From Talinum fruticosum (Eukaryota > Streptophyta > Magnoliopsida > Caryophyllales > Talinaceae), in assembly GCA_021018815.1 (NCBI GenBank), contig JAITYX010000058.1, forward strand, positions 947,001 to 1,011,000: a stretch of 64,000 nt of DNA, read 5' to 3'. The position numbers were made by a program, and so were the translations under genes. Shown here piece by piece: positions 32,920 to 44,299 of this stretch (its first letter is position 1; each line of letters begins with the position of its first letter). Below the pieces are notes generated by a model, which searched no databases, had not been told where the DNA came from, and saw nothing but the letters and a program-made list of their open reading frames with translations.

Positions 32920-32962
32920 GATCATTAGACCTTTGGATTGTTAGATCCTTTCTGAAAGGCTA

Positions 32963-32977
32963 GGCTCTTATACCAAT
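32963..32977 (-). other. Primer binding site of copia element B
   Basis: Minus strand ATTGGTATAAGAGCC directly after the LTR, a near-match to the TGGTATCAGAGCC motif complementary to initiator tRNA-Met that is usual in plant copia elements. Confidence 0.75.
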
Positions 32978-34396
32978 TGAAGATTTGCTCTTGGAGAGTC
33001 TTAGTCACCCTAAAGAGTAGGTGAATAGGGTGATGCGAAAATTTTAACAAACTTGGAAGATTTAATCTTGAAAAGAGTAATCAAGACAATCCGAGTCTAG
33101 ATTGGACTCGGAAAAGTGTAAACACGGATATACGTGAAAACCCTCCTCGGGCAGAAAACCATGGACGAGTGCTAGTCCAAGCACCAAGTCAAATCCACTA
33201 TTTTGAATCCACAAAATACAACAGATCGACTCAACCAGAATTGCTCCCTTAAACAATTCCTAGGCTCGAAATTCCCTTATCCGATCTAGTACTTCCTAAC
33301 CGAGGTACCTTACTTAGAATGTAAGAAAGCGTGTGTAATCGATTACAAGACTTTACAACTAAAAAGTATTAATTACATGCTCGGGAGTTGTAAATAGAAG
33401 ATTGAGTATGAATACAATGACTTTTGCTTAAGTAATGTGTTTCAACAATAGTTTCAACAATCTTCTAGTCTTGAGAGATGGCTTCTATTTATAGATGACC
33501 AAGCGATTAGCCGTTGTGACTAATTTCGAACGAAGTCCTTTGTGACCGTTGTAACGATTTTTCGAGTCGTTAAGAAAAGATCCGTTAAGATGTGAACGTT
33601 ATGCAACGACTCTTGGGTTCTTAAGGTGCTCCAATTAGCTGGTGATGTCCGAAAAGTAATCTGGAAACCATCGTTGAGCTTAGCATTGAAGTTTTCTAAT
33701 TTTGGAAACAGACAACCGTGACACAAAGATTCGAGCCTTGTTCAAAAGTAGAAAAACCTTGTCTCGCTGGTGATTGACGACTTGAAGCCAGGTTACTTTT
33801 GTAATTCAAAAATAAGATAAGCTCGTTTGGATAACCTACAAAAGTAAATCATTTTGGTTCTCAAAGTATAGAATACTTTGGTCCAAAATTAGGCACGAAT
33901 AATAATTTAATTAGGATAATTAAGTGCATAATTATCTCTGGCCAAGAAGAGTGGAATTTTCTCGAGTCTAATATTCATTATACTCAAATTCCATCGAGTC
34001 GGTCCTAAGAAAGATCAAGTTATAAAAGTGAAAGCATCGGAGTATGCGTACTTGATCCGGACAAATAATTCTCAAACAAACATGCTCGACTTAGAAATAT
34101 GAATTAAAGCTGTAATTCACTTTACTTCAAGATATGCAGTTAGAACTCGGATAAGAGGTGTTAGAGAGATTATTTGAACATGCAATAAGTCCGAGTGGTG
34201 TCCGAGCGACTTAGAAACACTAATGTGAGAAGATAGACAAGAGTGTGTGTTCCGAGTTGTCAAAATCGAATGGAAACTTAAATATAAGCTTTTATGGTAC
34301 TCGAATGACTTGTAATCAAAACTTAGGAAGAATGAGGTTTGTATCCGAGTCTTTGGTAGTACTCGGATTGATCTAATTTCGTAGTCCGAGTCTTCA
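32978..34396 (-). repeat. 5' LTR of copia element B
   Basis: 1419 bp, minus-strand start TGAAGACTCGGAC, end GAGCAAATCTTCA. TATA box on minus at 33485-33494. Matches the LTRs of element C, with deletions. Confidence 0.85.
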
Positions 34397-35239
34397 CTTT
34401 TCTTTCTCATCGGTGGTGAACTTTGTCTTTAGTTTTGGCATTATTTCACTACTAATTTGCTTTATTGGGACATAGTTTTGGCATTATCTCATAGGTGTGG
34501 AAAACCTAATGCTCAGCCCAATCTGTAAGTGGTAATATGGAGCCCATCGGTCTTTCTTTATCAATATTCGTTTGAGCTTGAGAATGAATTAAACGGAGGG
34601 AGTATTTAAAAGTGTTTTTTATGCTTTCTTGTCTTACTAAATAAATAAATAAATTACGGGTTGCTTGGAATAAGTCTCTCTCTACTTGTACGAAAGCGGA
34701 ACTCATAATGAAACGTTGTTGTTATTTAAATTATGGCCATATTTGGATGTTTCTACTAGGGGTGAGTACGGCTGATGGGTACCTCGGAACCGAACCGGAA
34801 CCGGTTCCAAAATCGGACCACGAACTGGAACCTAGAACCGTTAAACACGAGATAATTTTTGGGTTCCGGGCAAGCTCCTAAAATTCGAAACCGTTCAAAC
34901 AGGATCAGATTGAAGTTCCTAATTTTGGGACAGAGTACCCGAAACCGCTCCTTCCTAGTTTCTACAATGTATGGATCTAGCGTGCGTTTTTGTGTGTATA
35001 TTACAACTTTTTGGTTTGATTTGCTTAGGAGGGAGTAACAACTTTAATGCATTTTTAATTGTGTTTTATCCTCATTTAGTATAATAAAGATAAGTTAAAT
35101 CTAACTTAAATCTTAAAAAGAGGTTTGTTAAACTAAATCCTCGAACATGGAATGGAATGGAAGGTTCCAAATCTGGGTTTGTTAAAATGAAGCTGAATTA
35201 ACTAACCGCCCGAGTGGAAGTTGGCAAGGTTTGCACACA
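34397..35239. other. Unassigned intergenic DNA
   Basis: Not part of the two main families. It contains AAACGGAGGGAGTATT (34591-34606), the look of a Stowaway-type MITE end, but I find no partner end. A palindrome-rich GGAACCGAACCGGAACCGG stretch lies at 34784-34802. No convincing gene. Confidence 0.3.
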
Positions 35240-35693
35240 TGAATTTAGAAGCATATATATCTCGAAGGCTACTGAATTCTCTCCCTCACTCTTGCCTGCA
35301 CACTCCCTCATGCACACTTCAAATGCCCTTTTCTAAACCTCACCAAAAAAAGTCTTCATTTTAACCATTTTTTGCTTACCCCGATTTACCGTTACTCTAC
35401 CGAAATCTAGTTAAGATCCGCACATAATAGGTGAGTTTATCTAAGGGCGCCAATGAAATCATCCAAGTTTAATTTCATTCTGGTTCCTTTAAATTTCGTT
35501 TTTATTGCTTCCGTATTGTGGATTTTAAAATGTGATTTTATTTAGTTTCCACCCAACCGGATGTAATTTTATTTATCGCATTCCTTTATTACTTTCATTT
35601 AATTGCTTTATTTACCGGTTTACATCATATTTTGATTGCCTTTAGTTTCGCCTTTTGCATGTTGAATGCTTGCATTCCGAAAGTTCACTTGGA
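35240..35693 (+). repeat. Fragment of Tat-like gypsy LTR (R/U5)
   Basis: Shares, in order, TTGCTTCCGTATTGTGGATT, ACCCAACCGGATGTAAT and the T-rich GCATGTTGAATG end with 9340-9540 and 18690-18890. Truncated on both sides; copia LTR begins at 35694. Confidence 0.65.
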
Positions 35694-38335
35694 GAGGCTA
35701 ATCACCCTAAAGAGGGGTGAATAGGGTGATGAAGGAAAATTATGGAAAAAAACTTCAAAAATGAGATAACAACTCAAACAAAAAAACTAAGTCTAGCATG
35801 ACTTAGAAACAAGAAAGAATGAAGATAGTTGTTGTTACGAGGAAACTCTCCTCGGGTAGAAAACCTCGAACTATGCTAATCTAAGCACAAAGTGAAACTA
35901 CACTAGTTGAATCAACAAAGACAAAGTTAATGACTACCCGGATTTTCTCCCCGAGACAAATCTCTTACTACTTTCACGAGTCCAGAAATTCCCTTATCCG
36001 ACCTAATACCTTCAAGTTGAGATACCCTTTAAAACTTGTGACAATTAAGTTGAATTTATATTATCAACTCAACCATAGGATAACTTTAAAAAGTGTTTGA
36101 AAAAAAATAGATAACAAGACTTTTCTTCAATAGTTACAACACATAAAGATATTAGAATACTAGTGAGAGTTGTGAGCTAGAAGAGTGAATGAGTAAGTTA
36201 CATGAAGGTTTTCTCTCGGAGAGGCTAAGTCACCCTAGAGGGGGTCAATAGAGTGATGGAAATTTTTGAGAAATTACAAACTGTTTTGCACAAAACAGAC
36301 TTAGAAAATAATTCTAAGTCTCAAAAATTTCCAATCTGTTTTGCACAAAATAGACTTAGAAAATAATTCTAAGTCTAGAATGAACTCAGAAAATACAATA
36401 CACATAGAAATATGTGAAAACACTCCTGGGGTAGAAAACCACGGACAATGCTAGTCCAAGCACCACGTCAAATCCACCATTTTGAATCCACAAAATACAA
36501 CGATCGATCGTTCACATAATTGCTCCCTTGGGCAATTCAATTACAAATTTTGTTAGTCTCAAAAATTCCCTTATCCGATCTAGTACTTCCTAACTGAGAT
36601 ACCTTTTACAATTAGGGACAATTGAGCTATGTTAACCCTTATAGCTCAGTCAAGGGACTTAAAATAAAGTAGAAAGAGTAGAAATGATTACAAGACTTTC
36701 TCTTTATAACTCGAAACTAAAAATTACGGAATTAGAGTTGTAAGTTGAAGATTGAGTAAGTATGCACCGAGTGAGTGTTAAGAAATGTGTTCAACAATCT
36801 TCAAGTCTTGTAGAGTGGCTTATATTTATACACAGTAAGGCGGATTATCCGTTGTGACTTGTTCCGGATCGGTGAGCTTCAATAGCCATTGTAACGGCTA
36901 GTTTAAGTCACTCAAAAAGGATCTGTTGTAATATGAACATTGTGCGGTGGTCCTTGGCTCAAAAAGTTTTCCATCCCTCTGGTTGTGACTGAAATCTGGG
37001 TTGGAAACAACCGTTGGTATCAAAGTTGAAGTTTACCGAATTTGGAAACAAACAACCCCGACACGGTGTCCGAGCCATGTCCAAAAATGGTTGATTTACA
37101 TTTCATCGGTGTTTAATGGCTAGAAACCGGTAGCTTTTACTTTTCAAAATCAAATTAAAATTCTTTAATCAACCTACAAAAGCAAATCAAAGTGGTAATC
37201 AAAGTATAAAAATACTTTGGTCCAAGATCGAGCAAAGACAATAATTAATTCAAAGTAATTAAGCACTTAATTATCTTCGACTCTAAAAGAATGGAATTTT
37301 CCGAGCCTAATATTCATTAGGTTCAAATTCCATCTTGAGTCAATCCTTTAAATGATCAAGTTATTAAGAATAACGAATCGGAATACATAAACTTGATCAA
37401 GTCAATAATTTTAATAAATATGCTCGACTTAGAAAGTGGAATTAACATAGTAATTTATTTTCACTTAAACCAGTAAGTCGAGTGCTTAGAATAAAAATGT
37501 TTGTGAAATTATTTACTTATGCCATTGTTCTGAGTTATTTCGTGTGAGTCGAAATGTGGTTAAGAGTGATATGCTTGAAATATGGTTTCTAAGTGGGTCG
37601 GAAAATAATGAAAACTTAGATATGAGTTTCTTAAAGGCTTAGAATGACTTGGAATCAAAACTATAAAGAGATAGAGAGTTATACCCGAGTCTACATTATG
37701 CTCTTGGTTCTAGAAATCTTGTAAGTCTTGTATCAAGGCTTCTATTTATAGGCTACTTGGGAGAAAGTCATTGAGTCTTTAGTTGGAGGCACTACGTCGC
37801 CTAGTTGTTGCAACTCATAGTTTGAGGACTCAATTTTGGGACTCGTTGTTGATTTAGTCGTTGAACTTTGGTCCTACCTTCCAAAAGCTATTCTACCAAT
37901 CTGAATACATGAAATATTGGATAGAAAAGAAAGTTAAACTCGGAAATGAGAAATTACCAAAAACGGCAACAAACAAGCTTGCTAGCTTAATTTGAGCTAC
38001 CAATAATTTCTGAATTTTCTTTCTGCAATCTTTCAAAAGTAAATAAGTCATTGTTTTTGCTTTTCTTTGTGGTTAATTTGCTTTAATAAACATACAAAAA
38101 AATTAGAGAATATTACTCTAAGTATACAAATACTTTCGTCCAAGACTAGATAAGGTTTAGTCTAAATCAAATATTTAAAGACTAATTCTCCTTAATCTAT
38201 TAATCAGGAATTTCTTAAGTCTAATACTCAATATTTTTAAATTCTAAATTTTTCTTAACTCGAAGAATATAATTAGTAGAGATAAGTACAAGAGTTATTT
38301 AGACATATTTGGTTGCATTTCATCAAAATAAAGGG
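35694..38335 (-). repeat. copia LTR (diverged subfamily), split by a nested solo LTR
   Basis: The outer halves 35694-36204 and 37696-38335 join to give one LTR collinear with 1-975 (right half) and with the U5 of the family (left half, GGAGAGGCTAATCACCCTAAA). Together about 1.15 kb. The insertion at 36205-37695 interrupts it. It stands next to an aORF fragment (38385-39040), so it is probably the 3' LTR of that minus-strand element. Confidence 0.65.
36205..37695 (-). repeat. Nested solo copia LTR
   Basis: 1491 bp, minus-strand start TGTAGACTCGGG, end GAGAGAAAACCTTCA, no internal region. Flanks are TTACA on the left and TTATG on the right, a decayed 5-bp target duplication at best. TATA-like sequence on minus near 36832 (CTTATATTTATACACAG on plus). 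Confidence 0.65.
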
Positions 38336-38384
38336 ATTAGGGAGAAACAAAATGTTGGCCAAAATAAAAGAAAATAAAATAAAG

Positions 38385-39040
38385 ACCTAGGTGGAGCAGT
38401 TTGAGTGGAAGAGGATGGCCCGGGTGCCCTGCGCCTTTAGTGATATATGTAAGAAGAGCTCGGGGCTTGCATGGTTAGCGGTGGTGGACGTGGAGGAACC
38501 GATAAAGAGGGTTCCGAGTGACCAGGCCGAGATGTTCTCCTATAATGAATCAAGGGCTGCTCTTCTTCTTCTTCCACTTCTAAGCTCTCAACTAGAATAG
38601 GTTGAATAGGCTGAAGAGATGGAGGGGCCATTGAGTTGCCAAAGAGACGGAGGGGCCATTGAGTTGCCAACTTCTTCAACTTCCTCATAAGTTGTTTTTG
38701 TGTCCTCAAAAGATGATTCTTCTTGTGTTGTAGCTTTTGGGGTTTCTTCCTCTTAATCTAAGGAGGATTCTTCTTCTTCTTCCTCCTCCTCTGCCGAAGG
38801 TTCTCTAAGGAGCATGATTTGCTCTTCTTGCCTTCCGATGGCGTCTTGTAGCTCATTTGCCGGAGCAGCAGAATTGAGATGCCATCTACTCGAAGAGTTG
38901 AGCGAGAGGGACAGAGTTGAGAGGAAGGACCAATTGCCAAAATAGGTGTTTCTTATGTACTCTCCGTGGGAGGAGAAGGAAAAGTAATGATCTCTCGAAG
39001 AATGAGTCTAGACACCAAGCTCAATTTCCTAGTATCCGAG
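38385..39040 (-). pseudogene. C-terminal part of a copia aORF (minus strand)
   Basis: Minus frame 38709-38437 (RRTSRPGHSEPSLSVPP, acidic EVEEEEEQP) matches the C-terminus of the aORF in element C (RRRRTTRPSSSIRLAP, 48076-48120). Upstream is an acidic, Ser-rich stretch with a Lys/Arg-rich segment (RQRRRKKKKN, about 38790-38760), the counterpart of RKKKRKKEKKRRR in copy C. A 28-bp direct duplication lies at 38611-38664. The start is lost. Confidence 0.5.
38611..38664. repeat. Short direct duplication
   Basis: GAGGGGCCATTGAGTTGCCA occurs twice, 28 bp apart, inside the aORF relic; a local slippage event. Confidence 0.7.
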
Positions 39041-39104
39041 ATTTAGAAGCTCGCTTATGTCGATAGAAACCTTTGTTGGGATCCTCGGAGAGTTTAATAC
39101 CAAG

Positions 39105-39179
39105 TGAATGAAAACCTTTGCACCAGCTTGCCGGGATTGAGGTAATCGGAATTCTTTTAGCGTTTACATCTAACATGAA
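39105..39179 (+). pseudogene. Left half of a copia RT interrupted by element C
   Basis: AAACCTTTGCACC..(..ETFAPA) and GTTTACATCTAACATGAA correspond to the ETFAPVA...ASSMN segment of copia RT (compare 44520-44590). The reading continues at 50284 (..NIKLYQMD) once the 11.1-kb insert is taken out. Confidence 0.8.
39175..39179. repeat. Target site duplication, left copy (ATGAA)
   Basis: ATGAA directly before the 5' LTR; the same five bases follow the 3' LTR at 50284-50288. Confidence 0.9.
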
Positions 39180-40743
39180 TGAAGACTCGGACTTTACATG
39201 TACATCATTCTGAGTTCCATCAAAGAATCATGTATATGGCTTCAGCTCTCATAAGGTTTTGATTTCAAGTCATTCTATATGCCTTAGAAACTTTTTTGAG
39301 TGATGTAGCATCTTTTCCGAGTGTTACGTGAATCTATTGTATTCGTTTTCATCCGCTTCGACTAACTCGTAAAGCATACTCTTATATGCCATTCTACACA
39401 CCTGTTCTAAGTCACTCGGATAACACTCAAATATATCGCATGTTCAATCATTTACTATAACATGCATAAACTCGAACTCGACTTCGTGTTCCAAGAATTA
39501 ACTTGATAATTCATACTTCTAACTCAACTTATTTTGTTTGCAGCTTGCTTTGTCTAAATCAAGTCTGTCTACTTTGATATTCTTTATTTGACTTGATTCT
39601 CTTTTAGACTCGACTCGAATGGATTTTGAGTCTCATGGATATTAGACTCAAAAATTACATTCCTTTTCCGACTCGGATAATTATGCACTTAATTATCTTA
39701 ATTAATCTATTATCTCGTGTCTAATCTTGGACCAAAGTATTTTATACTTTGAGAACCAAATTGATTTACTTTTGTAGGTTATTCAAATGAGGCTATCCTA
39801 TTTTTGAATTACAAAAGTAACCGGCTTCAAAACGTCAAATCACCAGCAGACAAGGCTTTTTCCACTTCCGACCAAAGCCCGCACAATCGTGTCGAGCCGT
39901 CTGTTTCCAAAACCGAAAATCTGCAATGCTAAGCTTAATGGTGGTTTCCACTTTACTTTTCAAGACACCACCAGTGAATTGGGACTTCCAAAGGAGTCAA
40001 GAGCCGTTGCCCAACGTTCACACTTCAACGGATATTTTCCGAGTGACTCGTAAAATCCATTACAACGGTCACAATGGACTTCTAGTCGAAGATGGTCACA
40101 AGGCTAATCTGCTTGGTCATCTATAAATAAAAGCCAACTCTCAAGACTTGAAGATTGCTGAACCAACTCGTCAATACACATACTTGAGCAAAAGTCTTTG
40201 TATTCATATTCAATCTTCTACAACTCCAACTCGTAATTAATATTCTCTCGAGTTGTAAGGTCTTGTAATCAGTCACAAACACTTTTTCTTACTTTCCGAG
40301 TAAGGTCGCTTGACCGAGCTGTAAGGGTTATCTCAGCTTAGTTGTCCCTAACTGTAAAGGTTATCTCAGTTAGGAAGTACTAGATCGGATAAGGGAATTT
40401 CGAGTCTAGGAAAAACTTGTAAGGAGTTGTCTAAGGGAGCAACTCTGGTTGAGTCATTCTACTCGTATTTTTGTGGATTCGAAATAGTGGATTTGACTTT
40501 GTGCTTGGATTAGAATGGTCCGTGGTTTTCTGCCCTAGGAGGGTTTCCACGTAATTTCGAGTTTAAAGTTTCTGTCTAATCTGTATCTTCATCTTCCTCT
40601 TAACTCGAGTCGGTGTTTCTCCGAGTTCATTCTTGACTTGCACTCTCCTCGGAATCATATCAAGTGTTTACCTCGAGCGAATTTCGTCATCACCCTATTC
40701 ACCCCCTCTAGGGTGACTTAGCTTCTCCGAGAGCAAACCTTCA
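39180..40743 (+). repeat. 5' LTR of copia element C
   Basis: 1564 bp, TGAAGACTCGGAC...GAGCAAACCTTCA. TATA box CTATAAATAA at 40121-40130. It differs from the 3' LTR mostly by point changes and by a deletion near 40560. Confidence 0.9.
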
Positions 40744-40760
40744 ATTGGTATCGAGCCTAG
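40744..40760 (+). other. Primer binding site of copia element C
   Basis: ATTGGTATCGAGCCTAG right after the LTR: the initiator-Met-tRNA type motif TGGTATCAGAGCC with one base lost. Confidence 0.75.
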
Positions 40761-40803
40761 CCTTTCATAAAGGAATCTAACCATCCAAAGGTCTAAAGAT
40801 CAA

Positions 40804-41805
40804 ATGGCTCGGAACAACGGAGAGTTCGATGAAGGAAGATCTTGCAGCAGACCACCAAAGTTCAAAGGATCTAACTCGTGCACTCGGAAGAAGCTCATGG
40901 AATGTTTCCTGCTAGATCATGATGAGAATGTCCGGAACATGATACAAGTAGGCAACTACCTTCCCATGAAGATGGAAGAAACAAGACTCGTGCCCAAGAC
41001 AAAGGCTGAGTTCACTCGCTGAAGAAACAGAAAAGTTTAGAAAGAACTTTAAGGCGATGAACATTTTGATGTGCGCCATCGCTCGTAAGAGTACAACCGA
41101 GTGTCTCGCTTGTGACATAGCCAAAGAAGTATAGGTCACACTGGTCAATACTTATGAAGGCACAAGCCAGGTCGACAAGCGAAGATAAGCCAATATCTTC
41201 ACAAGTATGAGCTGTTGAAGATGGAACCAGAAGAAAACATCACTCGGATGTTCATCCGCTTCACCGAGATTACCAACAATCTCAAATCTCTGGGTAAAAA
41301 GATTTCCCACAAGGAAATGTGCAGAAAGATACTCAAAAGTCTACCCAAGAGAAGATGGGGTCCTAAGGTAACAACTATCGAAGAGGCTCGGAACCTGTCT
41401 CTACCGAAGCCGGATGAACTCATTAGGAAGCTTTTCACCCATGAGATCCACCTAGAAGAGGAGGATGTAGAGGTCAGCACCAAAAAGAACATTGCGCTGA
41501 AAGCCTCAAAAACTAGAGAAGCAAATCTGAGTTCCTCTAACTCGGAAGATGATCCCATGGCACTTATCACTAGAGGCTTTAAGAGAATAATGAAGCACAA
41601 GAGATGGGATAAGAAGCCAAGAGAAGAGTTCTATAAGAAAGACAAGAAGGATAGAAAAGGTAAACACTTTACCCCTTCAAAGTTATCTTTGACTAAGAAC
41701 TCCGGTTGTTTTGAATGTGGCAGCAAGGAACACATAGGCAAGGACTCGTCCCAAGAGAAAGAGAGACAGAAGAAAGAAAAAGACTATGATGGCCACATGG
41801 AGTGA
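40804..41805 (+). pseudogene. copia gag of element C (frameshifted)
   Basis: The ATG at 40804 opens MARNNGEFDEGRSCSRPPKF. Frame 1 ends at 41022. Shifted frames then carry DIAKEV and LVNTYEGTSQV, and the frame 41215-41805 carries MEPEENITRMFIRFTEITN, SLPKRRWGPKVTTIEEARN, LPKPDELIRKLFTHE, an acidic segment and the zinc knuckle CFECGSKEHIGKDS. The knuckle is CX2CX4HX4S: its last cysteine is serine, so zinc binding is probably lost. Gag (UBN2-like domain) would package element RNA. At least two frameshifts and several stops. Confidence 0.85.
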
Positions 41806-42600
41806 TAAAGACTCATCGGAAGACGAGGAAGACTCGGATGACTCAAAATGTTTGATGGCACTCTCTAACTCGTAAGTCGAAACAGAGTCGATTTAGATCA
41901 CTCGGACAGTGAGGAAACAAATCCTCGGGAGGTAACTGAATACTTTCTCAAGTTTTCTAAAGTTGATTTAGCTAAGTATATTTTCACTTTGGAAGAAAAG
42001 TCCAATTCGACTCTTCTCTTTTAAAGAACAACTTGAGTCAATCGATTCCAAGAGCATCTCTTTAAAAAATGAATTGGAAAAACTAAAACTTACACTAAGA
42101 GAACTTAAGACTAGTGCTCAATCCAATGAGACCGAGTCCGAGTTACTCGAAGGGAAAATGAGCAACTAAAGCAAAAGCTCAACGAGTCTCAAGATCTTGT
42201 TTTAAAGTTTACTCAAGGTCGAAAAACCTTGATATGCTCTTAGGGTCTCAATGTGTCTCCTTCGTAAAAGAAGGTCTTGGTTTTACCAAAGAGGAGGAAT
42301 CCAATTCCTACTCAAAACTTTTCAAAAAGGATTCCAAAACTGTGAAGTTCGTGAAGGCGGAGCCCGATCCCATTCATAAGAATGAAAGGAGGATCGAGCC
42401 CAAACCAGCCTACAGGAGAAAGCCTTCTCCACCGCTTTATAAAAGAAAAGTTTCTCAAAAGAAAGAGACACAGACTAAGTTCTCTAAACGAAAGACTCGG
42501 AATCGGACCAAACCTAAAGTCATTCTAATCTGGGTTCCAAAATTCTTCTTCCTCGAAAAGGACCACAGTAAAGGGTATTACTGGGTTCGTTAGAGGAAGT
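41806..42600 (+). pseudogene. Gag-pol spacer of element C (acidic, then basic)
   Basis: Frames carry an acidic run (SDEDSSEDEEDSDD-like, 41800-41840), the heptad-like stretch ..LKNELEKLKLTLRELKT.. (about 42065-42110), which could be a coiled coil, and a Lys-rich segment in frame 42234-42593 (KRKVSQKKETQTKFSKRK). It ends with GYYWVR before the protease. Equivalent DNA is seen in element B (31380-31900). It is probably the nucleocapsid/spacer part of the polyprotein. Confidence 0.55.
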
Positions 42601-43283
42601 GAGAAGGGTTAGTTTGTTTCGACTTGCAGGTAACTCGAAAAAGAACACAAGGGCATTGGTACCTAGACAGTGGATGCTCACGCCATATGTCGAGAGATTC
42701 AAGACTCTTTTCTCGAGTTAGAGGACTACAAAGGAGGAAAAGTCACGTTTGCGAATGATAAGCAAAGGCAAGATAATTGGGATTGGCAAGATTGGCAAAG
42801 GAAGCAATCTGGTCAGCCCAAGTATACCTTGTCAAAGGGTTAAAGTACAACTTGCTAAGCATCTCTCAACTTTGTGATAAAGGTCAAGAGGTAAGATTCA
42901 CTCGGACCAATTGTTATATTTCGATGATGCTACCAAAGACATCAAACTCTCGGGTAAGAGATCAGGTAACACATACACTATTCCTCTTTCGACCCGAGTC
43001 GAACTTATCATGTTTAAAAGCATCTCTTCATGATGATTCATGGACATGGCATCGTAGACTAGGTCATGTTAGCACGCATACCATTAAGAAACTTACATCT
43101 CATGGTTTAGTCGGAGGATTGCCTAATTGTGCATTTAAGAAAGATAAAATTTTTGAGGCATGCACAAAAGGGAAACAAGTCAGATCATCTTTCAAATCTC
43201 TGAAAACTGTTTCCACATTCAAGGTGCTTGAAATGTGCATATGGATTTATGTGGTGAAATCCTGTCAAGAGTCTAGGAGGTAA
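42600..43283 (+). pseudogene. copia protease and pre-integrase of element C
   Basis: WYLDSGCSRHMSRDS (42659-42700) is the retropepsin active site, with DSG intact, but the frame breaks after it. The pre-integrase block (GAG-pre-integrase type) is in frame 42777-43283: YLVKGLKYNLLSISQLCDKG, then WTWHRRLGHVSTHTIKKL and FEACTKGKQVRSSFKS. Of the HHCC zinc residues the two histidines (H-RRLG-H) and one cysteine are kept, while the first cysteine (normally CEAC) is phenylalanine. Confidence 0.8.
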
Positions 43284-44075
43284 ATCATATGTGCTTGTTA
43301 TTGTTGATGATTACTCACGGTTTACCTGGGTGTGTTTTCTTAAGCATAAAAATGAAGCTTTCAAAGAGTTCAACCAGCTCTGCAGGAAAATCCAAGTTGA
43401 GTCTCGGACTCGGATCCGGAGAATTCGAACCGACCACGGAAGGGAGTTCGACTACTCGTAGTTTGCAAAGTTTTGTGATAAAAATGGCATCTCTCACAAC
43501 TTCTTAGCACCAAGAACTCCTCAACGTAATGGAGTGGTGGAGAGAGAGAACAGAACTCTTGAAGAAATAGCAAGGACTATGATGATTGAACACAATCTAC
43601 CCTACTATTTCTGGGCTGAGGCGATCAACACAGACTAACTATACTTTGAACAGATGCCTCATCGGACCCATCCCGAAGAAAACACCATACGAGCTCTACA
43701 AAGGGAAGAAACCCAATATTTCATACTTGCGACCCTTTAGATGTAAGTGCTTTGTTCACAATAATGGTAAGGATCACCCGACCAAGTTTGATGCTCGGTC
43801 GACGAAGGTATTTTTCTTGGATATTTATCTCATAGCAAAGCTTATCGCATTTTCAATAAAAGAACTAACAAAGTGGAACCACGTTGTGTTTGATGAGATT
43901 GAACAGGAAAAACTAAGTGAGTCATCATTCTCAAACCTAAAGCTCAACAGAGATGATGATCGTGATGAAAATAAGCTCATCAAGAATCAAATCCATGACA
44001 CTCGTAATGAAGTCACTCATAACGAAGTGACTCGGAATGAGACAACTCAAGAACCAACTTCGGAATGTTGAAGGA
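43215..44075 (+). pseudogene. copia integrase core and C-terminus of element C
   Basis: The catalytic core is spread over three frames. D in MDLCG (43237-43249, out of frame), VDDYSRFTWVCFLKHK (43303-43350), D in RTDHGREFDYS (43423-43456), then stop TAG at 43457, NGISHNFLAP, and E in NGVVERENRT (43533-43560). All three acidic residues are therefore encoded, but never in one frame. The C-terminal part 43586-44071 has KKTPYELYKGKKPNISYLR and an acidic, Asn-rich end. Integrase would insert the cDNA into the genome. Confidence 0.8.
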
Positions 44076-44299
44076 CAATCTGATGAACAAGCTCACTCAT
44101 AATAGACATTTGTAGATCAACCAATTCAACCTACAGATCTGGTGAACCAAAGATCGGGTAGAGCTTTCAAGTATGCTTCTAGCTACCCACTAGAAAACAT
44201 CATATCCGACATCAACAAGTGGGGTAAGAACTCGTTCCTCTCTTCAAAATCTATGTGCATTCACCGCATTCATATCATTAACTCGAACCTGTAAATGCA

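Larger units (their letters stand above)
29272..34396 (-). mobile_element. Ty1/copia element B, 3'-truncated (minus strand)
   Basis: 5' LTR 34396-32978, primer site, gag, protease, integrase and the first part of RT, ending near 29272 just after VIGTK. The rest of RT, RNase H, aORF and 3' LTR are missing; fragment D follows instead. Same family as C. Confidence 0.85.

Noticed and set aside
34591..34606. Stowaway MITE
   Set aside because: Only one end-like motif is seen; no matching inverted end or TA duplication was found, so not listed as an element.
36205..37695. Perfect target duplication around the nested LTR
   Set aside because: The flanks read TTACA and TTATG; only three of five bases agree, so it is recorded as degenerate rather than as a true duplication.
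41199..41600. 133-residue minus-strand frame, Ser/Leu-rich
   Set aside because: Shadow of the copia gag frame on the plus strand (41215-41805).
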